Source: Hyperoplus lanceolatus (taxonomy: Eukaryota; Chordata; Actinopteri; Uranoscopiformes; Ammodytidae). Taken from it: a stretch of 64,000 nt of DNA. Each line of letters begins with the position of its first letter. The first letter of the stretch is position 1. The notes under the pieces were generated by a model that was given only the letters and a program-made list of their open reading frames with translations, did no database searches and was not told the origin of the DNA. Below are positions 11,277-23,842 of this stretch, piece by piece. Both the position numbers and the translations under genes were made by a program. The stretch is taken from the NCBI GenBank assembly GCA_026929865.2, contig CM049413.1, forward strand, positions 17,376,001 to 17,440,000. Reading direction: 5' to 3'.

Positions 11277-13333
11277 ACAACCTCTAAAACAACCCTTCCC
11301 TGATACTATTTATTCTTTGAAGGGGGGGGGGGGGGGGTAAATTGACCTTGACTTCAGACTGCTTAATTCTGTGGAAATGTTAAATTTGAAGCTACATATT
11401 TACCTGAGCTTCTTCTATTCAGGAATAAACAAGAGCTGTGACTTCCAAAATGGCCAACAGGGGGTCTTTCATATTACCCGAAAGTGCTCTACATCCATGT
11501 TTATGTGTACTTGTTGCATTTTTCACCCCTCTCTGTCGTCCTTCTCGCATCTGTCTCCATCCACCTGCCCCCGGCTTCACCCCTCACCCTGTTCCGTCTC
11601 CCCTCTAAACCCCTGTTGATTCCTTCGATTGTGGCAGGTGATGGCAGAGTGTCCCATCATTGCCCCCCCCCCCCCCGCTTATTTATTTATTAATGGGATG
11701 TGTCACCTGCTCCATGCTTAAGTGGTACAGCCAGGCAGGTTAGACAACCAGAGCCATCCCTCATCGATTAGTGGGGGCTGGGGCTGGGGCTGTGGGTTGG
11801 AGGGATGGAGAATAGGAGTGCTTCGGGGTCAAAATGCGACGTTCAGAATACATATGTGTAATCAGTGGAATGGAAGAACGATTTACAGGGGAATGAGAGA
11901 GGGAACAACCGCCCTCATGCTCACTGCGTTATTCCGGTAATAAAAGCATGAAATGGTTGTATTACTGTATTGATTGAAAGAATTGTGCCGCATCGACTAC
12001 ATGAGGAACAAGACAGCAAACATTACACGTTTTCTGTGTCCCTGGGTAATGGGTTATTTTGTCTGCTGGTGCTAATTGCTGTTTGGTTTCAGGGTCAATC
12101 AAGATGGAAAATAGAAAGGTGTATTGATGAATATAACAGTCATAGACCATTTTGAGTTGATTATGTAGGAGAAGCACATAATTAGACAGCAACTGTTTTT
12201 TTCAGCCACATTGTTGTAATAGCTCAAGCTCATCTTCATACAGCCAAAGTTGCCATCTGTCAAAATTATATACATAGGGTGGGGGGGGACTATTAGGAAA
12301 GGCCTTCTTTTAGTTCCAGTTTCTACTTTTCATCAGACAACGACTTGCCACTCTGTGCAACCTTTATGAAACCTCTCTTCTCCAGATGGGTGCTCTGGTG
12401 AGGCTTGGCCAGCAGCAGGGAAAGGACTGAGAAAAACAATAGCTCCTGCCATGAACAGGTTCTAGACTGCAATTACATCTCCTAGCCATTACAAAGCTAA
12501 ACCTACTCAAGCTTTCTATTGGGAGGTTGGGAGGTACATGTCAACATTTACATTGCCACGTGTGTGTTCTAGTACAGGGGAAAATCCCAAGCCTTTTCCA
12601 CCAGCCTTCACCTCCGTCTGGACCATTCACCAGTGGCAATGGCTCAGACTCTTTCTCCAGATATCCTCCGCACCAGCTGGTCATCCCTTTAACCTTTGGC
12701 TCAGTGAGAAGGAGAGCGTGTGGTGGCTAGAGATTCATCCTATGCATATCTGACCTTAGAGTTCTGCATGGTTTTGAAAGGATAAAAACGTCAATTTGAA
12801 TCCCTGCTCTGGGAACCCCTAAATGTGGCTGATGGGAGTGTGACATGCAACAGGTACTCCTTGCAACATGCTACAAGAGAATATTCCTATTTGCACTTTC
12901 ACATAGGGCTATACAAATGTTCTGAAGCCCAAAATCATGTTTGTACATGCCTTTCCAATTAAACAGAAGTCATGCTGAGACTCCCCAGCAAACCTCAGAA
13001 GAGCTTGTGGAGGAAAATGCTGGCTGTTCACATCATCAAACCCTGATCCAGGTTATATTTAAACTGCATTAAACTTCATACTGTGAGCAAGACTTGGTTA
13101 TAAACTTCTAGCCAAACCAGAAAACCTGGACTAACTGCTTCTCTTGTTTTTTCTACTAGCGACCTCAATAGTGACCATTAAGGATGATGACTGCAGGAGA
13201 AGTACATAATGCTAGGAAATTATTTATATAACTAATTATATATAAACTATTATAATTTTTTTTTATTAAATACAATGCTGTACAATAGAACTGTACACTG
13301 TGATATATATATATATCACATATACAGTATACA

Positions 13334-13334
<1 letters not shown>
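11277..13334. other. Non-coding stretch with G and C homopolymers
   Basis: Contains a 16-G run at 11322-11337 and a 14-C run at 11663-11676. Open frames in 11370-11940 and 12527-12753 are low complexity or unrecognisable. No gene seen. Confidence 0.55.

Positions 13335-13411
<77 letters not shown>
13335..13411. repeat. (TA)n microsatellite
   Basis: About 38 TA units, preceded at 13300-13319 by a self-complementary GTGATATATATATATATCAC block. The repeated Tyr/Ile ORFs are artefacts. Confidence 0.95.
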
Positions 13412-13414
<3 letters not shown>

Positions 13415-13479
13415 CAGTAGACAGTAAACACATGTATACATAAAAAAATGTATACCATTGCATAGTGAGTACAGCAACA

Positions 13480-13680
13480 AGTCTGTTGCAGCCTGTGGGA
13501 TGATGCTGTCCCTGTAGGTGTGGGATTGGATGCTGCAGTGCCATCTGCCAAACAGGAGCAGGCAGAACAGTTTGGGTGTTAGGGTGATTAGGTTCTTAAG
13601 TGATCGTGTTAGCCTTCCCCCTACGGTGTACAGATCATCCATGGATGGCCATAGTCTCATCAATTGTGATGGGTGCATTC
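13480..13680 (-). mobile_element. Possible decayed LINE ORF C-terminus
   Basis: The minus-strand frame contains SHTYRDSIIPQAATDLL, which resembles the R-x-SF-IP-A-LL tail seen at the C-terminus of L2/CR1/Rex1-type LINE proteins. The (TA)n array lies just downstream in that orientation, where a LINE tail would be. Everything else is too eroded to recognise. This is a guess from one motif. Confidence 0.3.
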
Positions 13681-14084
13681 CTTATTCTGACCAAGACCCC
13701 CAGCCAAAACGCTTGCTTCCTTTTTCACCTTGTATGTTACCAGGTACTGCAACATGTAATCCACGTCATGGATATTCCGTATTCTATCTTGTTGATTGCA
13801 GTGAAAAGTGTTTGTTCACTGACAATCTATTGTGCTGCAGTTGTGTTCTATAATATTGTTTAATGGGGCTCACTTAGATGCTTCACATGTTGTGAAAAAG
13901 TCAAAAGTAAAACAATTAAAATAGATAAGTTGGGAAAGAGCTTGAGACACTGCAGCAATCTTCTGCACCATTTTGGCTTTTCAACTGCCGGGTTGCCTTT
14001 AATACCTGAAGAGGTTTCTGGTCTCCCCACCCATCCACCAACATCTGAACTTAGACCTTTCCTTTGTCGTTTGCAAAGATACTA
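13681..14084. other. Non-coding stretch, no gene seen
   Basis: Two overlapping plus-strand open frames (13518-13863) without recognisable motifs. No repeat boundary. Confidence 0.5.
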
Positions 14085-14195
14085 GAGCGCAATTACTGAA
14101 TCTGAAAATAAATGTTTGGCTTTACAGTAAAGATATCACATAGATGGAAGATCCTTCAATTAAGTCATAGAACACACTCTGCTGTGGGTCATTAA
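14085..14195 (+). repeat. Segment similar to 10075-10200
   Basis: Shared ordered blocks: GAGCGCAA-TACTG, GAAAA-AAATG, AAGATAT, GGAAGATCCTTCA, TTAAGTCA and a CACTCTGC end. Likely an old dispersed repeat; class unknown. Confidence 0.5.
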
Positions 14196-15360
14196 AACTC
14201 AAAGACACAGAGCATACTTTAACCATTGACCCTCTTGACTACCAATTTTAAATTTGAAGTGATGTACAAGAAGGGCAAATACCACACTGTTGTCTTATCC
14301 AGAGCTCCCCAAGAAAATGCTACCGTCAACAGTGCATGTGATACCCTGCTTGTCAGTCATTGATTGATCAAGGATGAGATAAACGCTGAAGCAGCATGCA
14401 GTCATAAATTAAGCACAGCGTTCTGTATGACAGTAAATTGCAAATTTAGTAACACTTGGGAGGAGAAACACTTTAATATGCATCTTGTAAAAAAATGCAT
14501 TTACAACTTTTAAACATTTATCTGAGATGCATTTCACACCGGAGATTGATGAAGGAACCCGCTGTCCAATGTTTCAATTTCTCAAAAATCTTATGTTACC
14601 AAAAAAGTATTTTCATGACCTATGATAATGGGTGTCTCTCTATATTTCACAATTACATATGAAACTCAGGCTATGTGTTTGCTTAATTAACCCTTTCTAA
14701 ACACACATACACTCTATATAAACTGTACAGATTGTATAGTACTTCAAATGAACTTCACATAGACATCATAGACCTATATCAGTCTGTACTTTGGAAGGGA
14801 TGGCTATAAAATGAAGAAATTATCGAAACGATGCAACATTTTCCATCTGCTCCTGTGATACCTAAGAAACTGTTTGTGTGGCTGTTCCTGCCATCGGCAT
14901 TCCCAGATTAAAGCAACACACTTATCTAATGTCCTGAGGCAAAGTACTGCATCTGACAGCTGTAAGGAGATGACAGTTTGTCGCTCTGATTAGCCTACAA
15001 TTTTTTTCCCCCTGTATGTGTCCTTTTATGAAAAAGAGAATTGAGGCAAAAAAAATTAAACTTAGAGTTGGTGTTTACCCTGAATCTATTTTCATATCGG
15101 AAGATACCTTATCTTTTGCTAAGCCCATTACTATGAACTTATTCAGAGAGGTTGGCTAACTTTGCCAACGGCATGCTTTCCGACAAGGGATTCTACAATT
15201 TGCCACTGATCGGATATCTCAATGGTTAAAACAGTATTAGTTTATGCTGATCCTTGCCCTAAGGTTGTTTCAAGTACAAGCACCAATATTCCAGTGGTTT
15301 TGTCTGGAAATGGCAGCATTGTATTGTCAGCAGCACAAGTCTGACACAAGTTTGAATATC
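14196..15360. other. Non-coding stretch, no gene seen
   Basis: AT-rich unique-looking DNA. Confidence 0.55.
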
Positions 15361-15843
15361 TTAAAGGTACAGTGTGTGAAGGGAATTGGAATTGTTCAGA
15401 ACCGACTTGGTAGAAATTGAATATAATATGCAGAAGAACATTTTTATTAGTATATAATCACTGGATAAAAATAACATTTGTGGTTTATTTTATTACCTAA
15501 ATAAGAGCGGGGGGCGTATCACCATGTTTCTACTGTAGCACATAACTGACACCCTTAGCAGCCTTAAGCGTTGTTATATATAGAGGGTGTCCACCAGACC
15601 TGTTGGAAGACAAATAAGTAGTAATATAGAATTAATAAATAAATACATCTTCACCTAATTACTTGATTTTGTGGAAGGACTTGAGGTAGTGTTGGGTGAT
15701 GCCATATTTTGTAACTAGCTTCATCTCCTTGAGGCCACTGTAGCTTCAGTAAATTCTTGGTATACTGTAGGTGTAGACACAGAATGTTGAAATCTTGATT
15801 TTTCACCACAAGATGATGTCAAAATACACATACAGCAGCTTAA
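15361..15843. mobile_element. TTAA-flanked MITE, family E copy 1
   Basis: About 475 bp between TTAA at 15361 and TTAA at 15840. Left end AGGTACAGTGTGTG; right end reversed AGCTGCTGTATGTG when the last A is read through the TTAA. Shares GAGGCCACTGTAGCTTC (15731-15750 area) with the second copy at 59921-60302. No coding capacity. Confidence 0.7.
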
Positions 15844-16139
15844 AGTGAATAGATATACAATTTGAAATTCAACACATTCCCAAAACATATATCTTTAAGG
15901 ACTTATGAAACTGAGGGATGAAGATGCATTAGCAGGATGAAACAATGTCATGCCGTTGTGCTAATGTTATCAAGAATTATTAATGCAAAGTTGTAGTACA
16001 ATTCCATACCAGACATGACATTAAAGTCAATGTTGTTCAGTTTTACCCACACTGATTATATAAGTCAGGCATTTTCTTTGCATGTATGACTATGGAATTT
16101 CTGCATGCTAGCATCAGGATAGTAATTGTCATTCAGTGC

Positions 16140-16360
16140 TGTAGCCATCCATGGTCTCCAGATGATGAAGGCTATTGACTCTGGTGAACTGCTGACTTTT
16201 CCCCTAGTGCCGCAATGATGTTGATATTTCTGGTTTTCGTGAAATGTCAATTGAATGGACGACAATGCAATTTGAACCAGGCATTCATGCTCCACTTAGG
16301 ATGGATTGTTGACTTCTGTGATCCCTTTTCATCGTATGCCATCATCAGGTCAGTTTTGTA
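16140..16360 (+). repeat. Degenerate dimeric satellite-like repeat
   Basis: Two diverged units in tandem: GATGAAGGCTATTGACTCTG followed by CTGACTTTTCCCCTAGTGCCG (16164-16210), then GGATGGATTGTTGACTTCTG followed by CATCATCAGGTCAG (16302-16350). I recall a widespread teleost repeat with the pattern GATGAATCCTAATGACTTTG then CTGACTTTTCCTCTAGCGCC; assignment to it is from memory. Confidence 0.55.
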
Positions 16361-18851
16361 TTCATCCATTGCTTTAGTTTATGACCAAATTCCTGCAAAA
16401 CGTAGTGCCTGGGTTTGATTCCTGTCTTTGCAATTTGCTGTATGTACGTCTTTTGCAATATGACCCCTGCTGTCCGACAGTGTTAAGACAATGTTTTAGG
16501 TCATTAACAGATCCAACCTCCCTAACCCAATATTGCTGATAGGGTTTGGTTTGCCATTTCTTGCTAACGTGTTTTCGGTTGCAGGGTTAGGGTTAGTAAG
16601 ACACCATCCACATACTAACAATTCATGAGTTTCACCATCACAGTTTTTGGACATAAGGAGCGAGTCAAAGAGTCAGTCACTTGAAGAAATATTTTCTCTA
16701 TATCTATTGTGCAGACTGACCCATAATGTTAATATGCAACCCAACCGTTTAGTAGCCCAGACATTGGAGGACATACAGGTAGAGTCACGGTCACAGGTTC
16801 ATTCGACTTATGGCTTGGTGATAAGTTGGTGGTGGGATCACACATTGGGACTTATTAGGCTGATGATGTACTGTATAACAAGGGATCATACATTTTTTTT
16901 TAGATGAGAGCTCTGAATAGGTACATGTTGTCTCACTGTTCGTACAGAAAGCATGACTGTGTTATTTCATCAGGTCTGATGAAGAGCAGTGGTGCTCAAA
17001 AAGTTAACTCGGTGCAATAAATCATGACCTGATATTGAGCCCTGCAGTGTGCGAGCTGTTTGTTTTGTTTCATGATTTCACCTATTCGACTCAGCAGCTG
17101 CTCTCTTTGTCTGGGACGTATGTGCAGACTCCTATCCTTGTTTTCAAGTGAGAGAAGCAATCCTGCCAGATATAGTTAATATAAAATAGAAGTTCACATT
17201 ATTACAGTTGTGTAATTACAGACTTTTGAACATATTGACAGAAAGCAAACTCCATTTTATGAGTGTGTCTGCTACCAGATCTATAAATTACATTAAAATG
17301 CATTTAGAAAAATTATCAAAAATGAAAATAGTATCAGCTTCCAGGGGGCCCACCAATGTCAAAATCAAATCCACACCCTTGACAGCTGCTAGCATGGCTG
17401 TAGACTGTCACTCTTGTTCTTTGTTGCATTGTGATTCAGGGAGAGGGGAACATTAAATGTATGCAAGGAATTCCCTTTGCTTTCTCTGACTGAAGCCGGT
17501 TGCTTCTCCAGACTACATTAAGTAGACTTTTTTACTTTTCCTGTGCCCAAACCCTGTATGCAAAAGGTAATAAATAAAACTGTAAAACACTCACATTTCA
17601 TAACATTCACTCCTGCTCAATGATGTGAACTACTCCGTTGAAATGCCAAGCCTAACCACCCATCGCTGTGACCATTTGTATCATTAGAAGGGAGGCTTTT
17701 CTGCTGTCAAGTAGCTCTTTGATTAGGGCCCTCATCTCTCCGCTGATTGCTGCTTTCAGAAGTGTGTGGAAATAATCCTCCTGTCATAATAACTGTTACC
17801 TTCTATTCTTAACACCAGTTATGGCAGGAACATTAGAATGGCATACAGTATGTGCACCGAATGAATGGATCACACAAAGATGCGTAATGCCCAACACTTT
17901 ACTTCTTTGTCTTTGCCCTAGCTTTCTTTTGATCGCCTAAGTCTCTAAGTCTAGCGCTTTTATTCACCTTTGTCTTGATGTTGAATCCCCTCAAATCAGA
18001 AGAAAGCAACAGATGATCCTGGCTGTCAGAAGGGTGGGTAAAGTATCATTTGATGAACGAAACAGCACAACTCAGCACAATTTTGTGTTGAAACTGTACC
18101 CAAGAAAGGTTATGAAAAAGTTAGGGAGAGTCAGTTCATTTTCCTTTATTTATTCTCGAAAGATCAATTGAGGGTTACCCTCTTTTACAATGACGTCGAG
18201 AATTACAGTTAAGCATCGCCAGCAAACACTGCATTCTACTTTTTTTTCTGGCTGGCGGGGGGGCTCAAAAATAATTGCATATATATTTCCTTTTTTTGAT
18301 AATTTTTCTTTTTTGTTATACAACGGTAGTTAAGGTGGGACGAGTGCGTTGTCTGGGTGACCATGTACTTATTATGTGCTGTAATGAGGGACAGAGAGGA
18401 ATGTGTTGACGCAATAACGAGTTATCTAGGCACCCACCCGCCCTGAGGTCAGAGGTGAGGTAATCAATGCCATTGGTTTACTGGGTCCAATTAGGCAAAG
18501 CATGTATCATCTCATTTTGTCACTATTGCCCCAACATAGTGCAGAGCTCAGAGAACCGTGTGTGGTAATTCTCAATGACGTGTAACACTGGACAACTCAA
18601 AGATTGCAAGGAGAACTTCCAAAAATAATCTTGATTTATTGCAGTCAATCCGTTACACATTTATTCAATGGATTTTGTTTTATGTCTTATTTCAAAAGTT
18701 TCAGGAAAAGGGCCTTGCACTCTTTTCAACTTTTCAAAGTAAGACGTTTATGGTTGACTTGAGATCTCGGATCATGTTTATCAGAAACATTCGCAGTTAA
18801 TACCAAGCACAGTGGGCACCAAAGAGCCTATCAGGGAACAACAAGTGACAT
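16361..18851. other. Long non-coding stretch
   Basis: No gene seen. It contains a GGTTAGGGTTAG dimer at about 16584-16596, too short to be a telomeric array, and a CTGATGAAGAGC sequence near 16976 that recalls shared SINE/LINE tails but cannot be bounded. Confidence 0.5.
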
Positions 18852-18868
18852 AAGAGAGAGAGAGATAG

Positions 18869-18923
<55 letters not shown>

Positions 18924-18934
18924 GAGAGAGAGAG
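18852..18934. repeat. Compound (AG)n-(TG)n-(AG)n microsatellite
   Basis: AG run, then about 14 GT units (18872-18900), then AG units to 18934. Confidence 0.95.
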
Positions 18935-20433
18935 TTTTTAAAAGCACTCGTGGTGTCACATTAATGTGTCAGGTGCTGATGACTGCAGATGATTTTTAAA
19001 AACCAAAATAAAAAGTTGAGAGGAATATTCAAGGATAAGCCACAAACCAGCCATAAACCAGTTGTGGCTGGTCTCAGTTTTTTCCCTCTTTCCAGTACAT
19101 GGTAGCATAACCACACAGTATTTAAAGCAATCAGGCATGAAGGGCTGTTTGGTACCATAGCTCTCAAGGCAAACCTACCCCTGTGCAAACCACTGCCTTA
19201 GCATCTGAAATGTTGGTTTTGATGAGTCATTAAAGCAAAAAGCACTTTTCTATTTGACAACAACCCTGAAATAAGTCAGAGTCCTGTATGACATGCATGC
19301 AGAGGACATGCTGTACATCCCCCAAACGGAAACTGACTTCAAAAACCTTAAGCAGGAAGTAGTTAATTTTTCCATTTCCCGTCTCTTTAACCAAACTCAG
19401 TCCCCATTAAAGTTTAATCAGAGTGGAGGTGGGAATCATGCATCACTTTGCTGATTTGAATTGCTTTATTCGGTTGAGTAGATTTATAGTCAGTGATTGT
19501 GGGCGGTTCAGTGCGTAACATCAGTCGGTGAACTCAACACATCACTCCAGTTCGTGAACGCGTCATTATTTAAAGGCACTTCAATTATTTCACTCTGGAG
19601 AAACAAGTCCTATCCCTTTGCTTTTTGCCCACTAGATGCTGATGCTCTCTAGCTCACACTGCATACACATTAATATGTAATGATGAGCAGGGCTTCCTTT
19701 GAGATGTCAAAAAGGCTTCTGGATTTACAGACATGTAAAAAACGTCACACATAATGAATGAACCTTGACAAAAATGTATGTGGGAAATATGTAAAACCTG
19801 TGCGAAAATGCTGAATTATTCTTTGGAGTAATGCTTGTTTTTCTGGTGTAAAGTATACCTTTTCAGCTACAGGGTATAACTAAGATGGTAAACAAATACC
19901 ATGAAAACACATTTAGGGTTGGGAACTATTCTCTTGCCAAGTCATGCAGTAATCATCTTACATGTGTTAAGTTACTGATGAAGCTGCTTAGATGCGTCCA
20001 CTGTAAGTTGTAAGTAGGCTATGTAAAATCATATATTCTATTAAGGGAACAATCAGGTTTTGTCTCCTCTTTTGCTATTCATAGTGCATCACAGGACAGC
20101 TGTCTAATCTCCCACACTCAAAATCGTATTGCTGAGCAGGAGTAATTATTTCATTGGTGGGCAGGAAAGATCAAATACTGAATGACACGCCATTAGTGTG
20201 CCCATGTCAGGTCAGGGGCGATACTAAAGGTACAATACAGACAAGGCCTTTTGTATGTTTCATATAATGATCATCATGTGGAAGAAATATTACAGTTTTT
20301 TAATTGTTATCATTGAGAAGTATTGAATAATTTTTCTTCATTCCATTATGATAAAACATTGAAATTCCCACAGACCCTCTTGTAATTATGCCAACTGACA
20401 GTACTGCCAATAAAGAAGCTCTGTATTGCCCAA
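18935..20433. other. Non-coding stretch, no gene seen
   Basis: AT-rich; short minus-strand open frames at 18956-19188 show no motif. Confidence 0.55.
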
Positions 20434-20448
20434 ACACACACACACACA

Positions 20449-20527
<79 letters not shown>
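20434..20527. repeat. (CA)n microsatellite
   Basis: About 47 units with a single G interruption at 20449. A short TA-rich array follows at 20625-20652. Confidence 0.95.
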
Positions 20528-20529
<2 letters not shown>

Positions 20530-20652
20530 CCCCATCCCTCCATACTGTGCCTCTGGCTACAGTCCATCACTCAACAAAGATGAACATTGTTGCTATCCAT
20601 GATTAATAGCTATTTTCCAATATTTATATACATACATATATATATATATATA

Positions 20653-21995
20653 ATTTTTAATGTGCATGCTCCAGAGAGCGTAGTGTGTGCTTGGTCTGTG
20701 CATGCTCACCATGGAGTAGGTGAAAAAAGAAAAAAACATGCTTGTTTTTTTTTCGGTTTTGGCTCTCATGTTGATTACACTACCAATTTAAATGAACGGA
20801 TGAATTCACAGCTGTGTTCATCATTTTTTTTAGTGCCAACCTGGAGATTTTCTGTCGCTGCCTGGGCTACTTGCGGCACATTTTTATAGCATGTTGTTAT
20901 CTCTATTTGCAGCTAAGAGCTCTAAGGACACACTGATAACCTTAACCTCTGCTAATGTGTCAGCATTGCACCATGATCTAAAAATGTATTTGAGATTCAT
21001 GCACTGAGGTAACAACTATTTCACACACACTGCAGGTTGTTGTTAGCCAGTACACTTTGATCGGTCTTTTGCGTAATGAATCATGCGAGTGTAAATGATC
21101 AAAAGACTGTGGGTGCGTCGACAGAAAGCCTTGATCACATCGGGCAAAATTACACGCAAATGGGAAAGGTTAAAAGCTTCATTTTGTCCCCGCGCACTTG
21201 AAGACGCTGCGCTTGCTTATAAGAGAGAAAAAGGCCATTAAAATGTAATTTGGGCCCCGAGTTCTGTTTGAGGAGTGTGTACAGATGAGCCGGCTCGTTG
21301 CCTGGCAGGGATGACGCGTGTGTCTGTGAATGTGTGTAAGCGTGAAATATTGATTGCTGAAGCCCATTTATTTATTTTCGGGTCATCTTCCGCTCATTGA
21401 CCTCTGTGTAATTACTTTTGGGATGACTGGGAGTGTTATTTAAACTCGTGACACTCTGATCTTGTTTACCTCCCCACCAAATGTTCCAATTTCAATACAT
21501 GAGCTAATAAGGGACACCCTAAATACCATTAAAGGAGAGATTTTCTCTCAATGTGTCATTGCCTAATGAACTGTAACCACCTATACCATGTTTTCTATGG
21601 CCCCCTTGATGCACGTTTTACATCTGTATTTTTCTCTCTCTCTCTCTCTCAAATCTTCCACGTTTGATCAGATGAATGCTTGAAGCCAATCATCTTAGCC
21701 CAGTGCAAGACAGTTAGGTTGTAAATGATTCATTCCTCCTCCTGTAGCATTAAAATGCACCGTCAGAACTAATCACGCATCGACACCTTAGTGAGTTGAC
21801 CCTAGTAATTGAAGGGAGAGCCTTCATAGAGTTTCTGTTCTTGTTTACTCTTCCATAAATAATGATGTTTTTTGCGAGTAGATAATGTATAAATAAAGCA
21901 TTTGGACAGGTCCTCTTTTTGTAAATAATTTCAGAGACTTTTAGGGAAGCGCTGCCAGTATACTGCGCGCCATGCCTCCTGTAGTCATATTCTGT
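20653..21995. other. Non-coding stretch with short (CT)n
   Basis: A (CT)9 array lies at 21633-21650. The 21,100-21,420 part is less AT-rich and less repetitive than its surroundings and might be a conserved non-coding element, but nothing in one sequence can show that. Confidence 0.5.
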
Positions 21996-22536
21996 TTAAT
22001 AGAGGACCTATGATACTTTTCGACTTTTATGACCTATAAGCATTGTTATAATGATTTATAGTCATGTTTAACCATACCATAGTATCAAATAATGACGTAC
22101 ATGCATTTCGACGTATTCCCTGCTGACCGTCTGGGGTGGCTATGCAGAGCACTAAACACTATGGCAGCCGGTCGAGCCAAACTCGTTCAAATTTCCGGAT
22201 TGTTTCTGTCACGCTCGGGTCGTTTCTGTCATGTTTCAATGTATGGTAATGCTGCCGCTCAGGCAAGCTCTGGCTGCATGCCCCCACCTTCCTGAAAATT
22301 TCCCGCCGCTGGAAGGAAGGTAACCAATCACAACGGAGTGGGGTTTGCAGCAGGGGGGGAGGGGCGGAGAAGCTCAAAGCAGTGTGTAGAGAGACTGCTG
22401 TGCTCGCTAGGGTAAGGGGAAGAGTGTCCCGAAAATCTACATAGTTTTTTTGTGATGTGATTCGTGTCAGGTTGCTCTATAGCAGTTTTTAACAAGAAAT
22501 GAAGACCAGAAAAGTAGTATAACAGGATCTCTTTAA
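21996..22536. mobile_element. TTAA-flanked MITE, family D
   Basis: 533 bp (22000-22532) between TTAA at 21996 and TTAA at 22533. Left end TAGAGGACCTATGATACTTT; right end reversed AGAGATCCTGTTATACTACT. The inverted repeats are imperfect but collinear, both running into TTTTC. No coding capacity. Interior is GC-rich near 22340-22375. Confidence 0.75.
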
Positions 22537-22693
22537 GGTGAATGCACAGCAGGACTTGCAGGGTGAGAAAAGAAATGACGGCGCACATGCACTTTGCATT
22601 CCCTGTGGGAATATCTAGTCCAGGGTGGCCACTGTTTTTCAGCTTGTGAGCTACTTTTAAAATGACCAAGTCAAAGTGAGCTACCACCTACTA

Positions 22694-22785
22694 TAAGGGG
22701 TCAAAAGTCACGGTTCGGTACGTACCTTGGTTTTTAAGTCACGGTTCTGTTCTGTATGGTACAGTTCTCAGTTAAGAGGAAAAAT
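22694..22785 (+). mobile_element. Left-end fragment of the 36193-type hAT
   Basis: AAAGTCACGGTTCGGTACGT and the following TTTTGAAGTCACGG-like block match 36209-36290 closely, but the terminal TAGGGGTGTAACGG is eroded and no right end follows. Confidence 0.7.
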
Positions 22786-22989
22786 GTGTGCAGAATTGAA
22801 TTTTCACTGAGGGCCACATACAGAAAAATCTACGAAGGGCCAGGCCACTTTGCAAAAATAACACATTTATCAGGACATAGCTGCTGTTTAGTTTCATAGT
22901 GTCTTCGTAAATTGTAATCCTTCTTCACAGCAACACTTTACTTGCACATTAAACAGATACACCCCCCCTCTTGTTAAATGCCATTGATA

Positions 22990-23165
22990 CACCCAGTGTT
23001 TTCTGCTTTTGCGTCCAATGTCCAGCTGGGTGAAAATAGTAGCCAGCCGAGATCCCGCCCCTCTAAGGAGGGTCCGGGGGTATGCCCCCACAGGAGATTT
23101 TTTAAAGTTTTTAAAGTGAAATGCATGAATCTGGTGCACTTTGAGAGGAAAATTAAGAGGCTAAA
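22990..23165 (+). repeat. Dispersed repeat G, copy 2
   Basis: Counterpart of 5150-5316, in the same orientation, here embedded in the composite hAT. Confidence 0.6.
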
Positions 23166-23842
23166 GCTGAAGAATTTTATATGAAAAAAAATGGAGACAC
23201 TGTGTCAGATGAATTAGAAGCTATTGGAGAAGGACACATGGATTTTCCATAATAATATTATTTAAAATAAAATATTATGCAGGGTCTTCTGGGATGGGCT
23301 TGGTGCTCTTTTTCTTTTATGGGACATATTTCTCTGTAATATAATGAGTGCATTTAAATTATTTAAAAATTAAAAGAGCCATATTACATCATATTTTTAA
23401 AATGTGCCACGGGCCAATCAATCAGTTTTGACACCCCTGCACTAGTGGGTTAACTAAGAAATGCAAAAAAGTTTAGTAGTTTGGACACCCCTGCACTAGA
23501 ATATGTGGTGGTCTGTTTGTGTGAACAGTCTTCCTCTCTCTGGCTTTATTTTACATAGTAGAATTTGTCACAGTGCAGAAGCCTCTCCACTTCCTTGACT
23601 TGGATTAGCTTTGGTTAGCTCACTGTCAAATTAGAAAGTGGTGTCCTCTCTCCCTCCACCGAACGTCGGCGCATGCTCGCACGGCTCGTTCGCTCTTTCA
23701 TAGTAAAAAAAATTAAAAATAAAATTAAATATTTATTTATTTATTTTTATTTGTTTTTAAGAATGCCACGCGATCGACCCACACTACCCTCGCGATCGAC
23801 CGGTCGATCGCAATCGACCTAGTGGCCACCCCTGATCTAGTC

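Larger units (their letters stand above)
22613..23842. mobile_element. Composite hAT element with perfect 8 bp target duplication
   Basis: Flanked by ATCTAGTC at 22613-22620 and again at 23835-23842. Left end CAGGGTGGCCACT, right end AGTGGCCACCCCTG; the right subterminal part is rich in GATCGACC repeats. Within its 1,214 bp are pieces of other elements: a fragment (22694-22785) matching the left end of the hAT at 36193, repeat G copy 2, and two GACACCCCTGCACTAG blocks (from 23435 and 23485) that look like right ends of another hAT. No transposase frame. Confidence 0.8.

Noticed and set aside
16584..16596. GGTTAGGGTTAG, possible interstitial telomere repeat
   Set aside because: Only two units; expected by chance at this size.
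20300..20606. Cys/Val and His/Thr ORFs across the CA array (similar ones at 58683-58989 and 61293-61628)
   Set aside because: These are translations of dinucleotide repeats, not genes.
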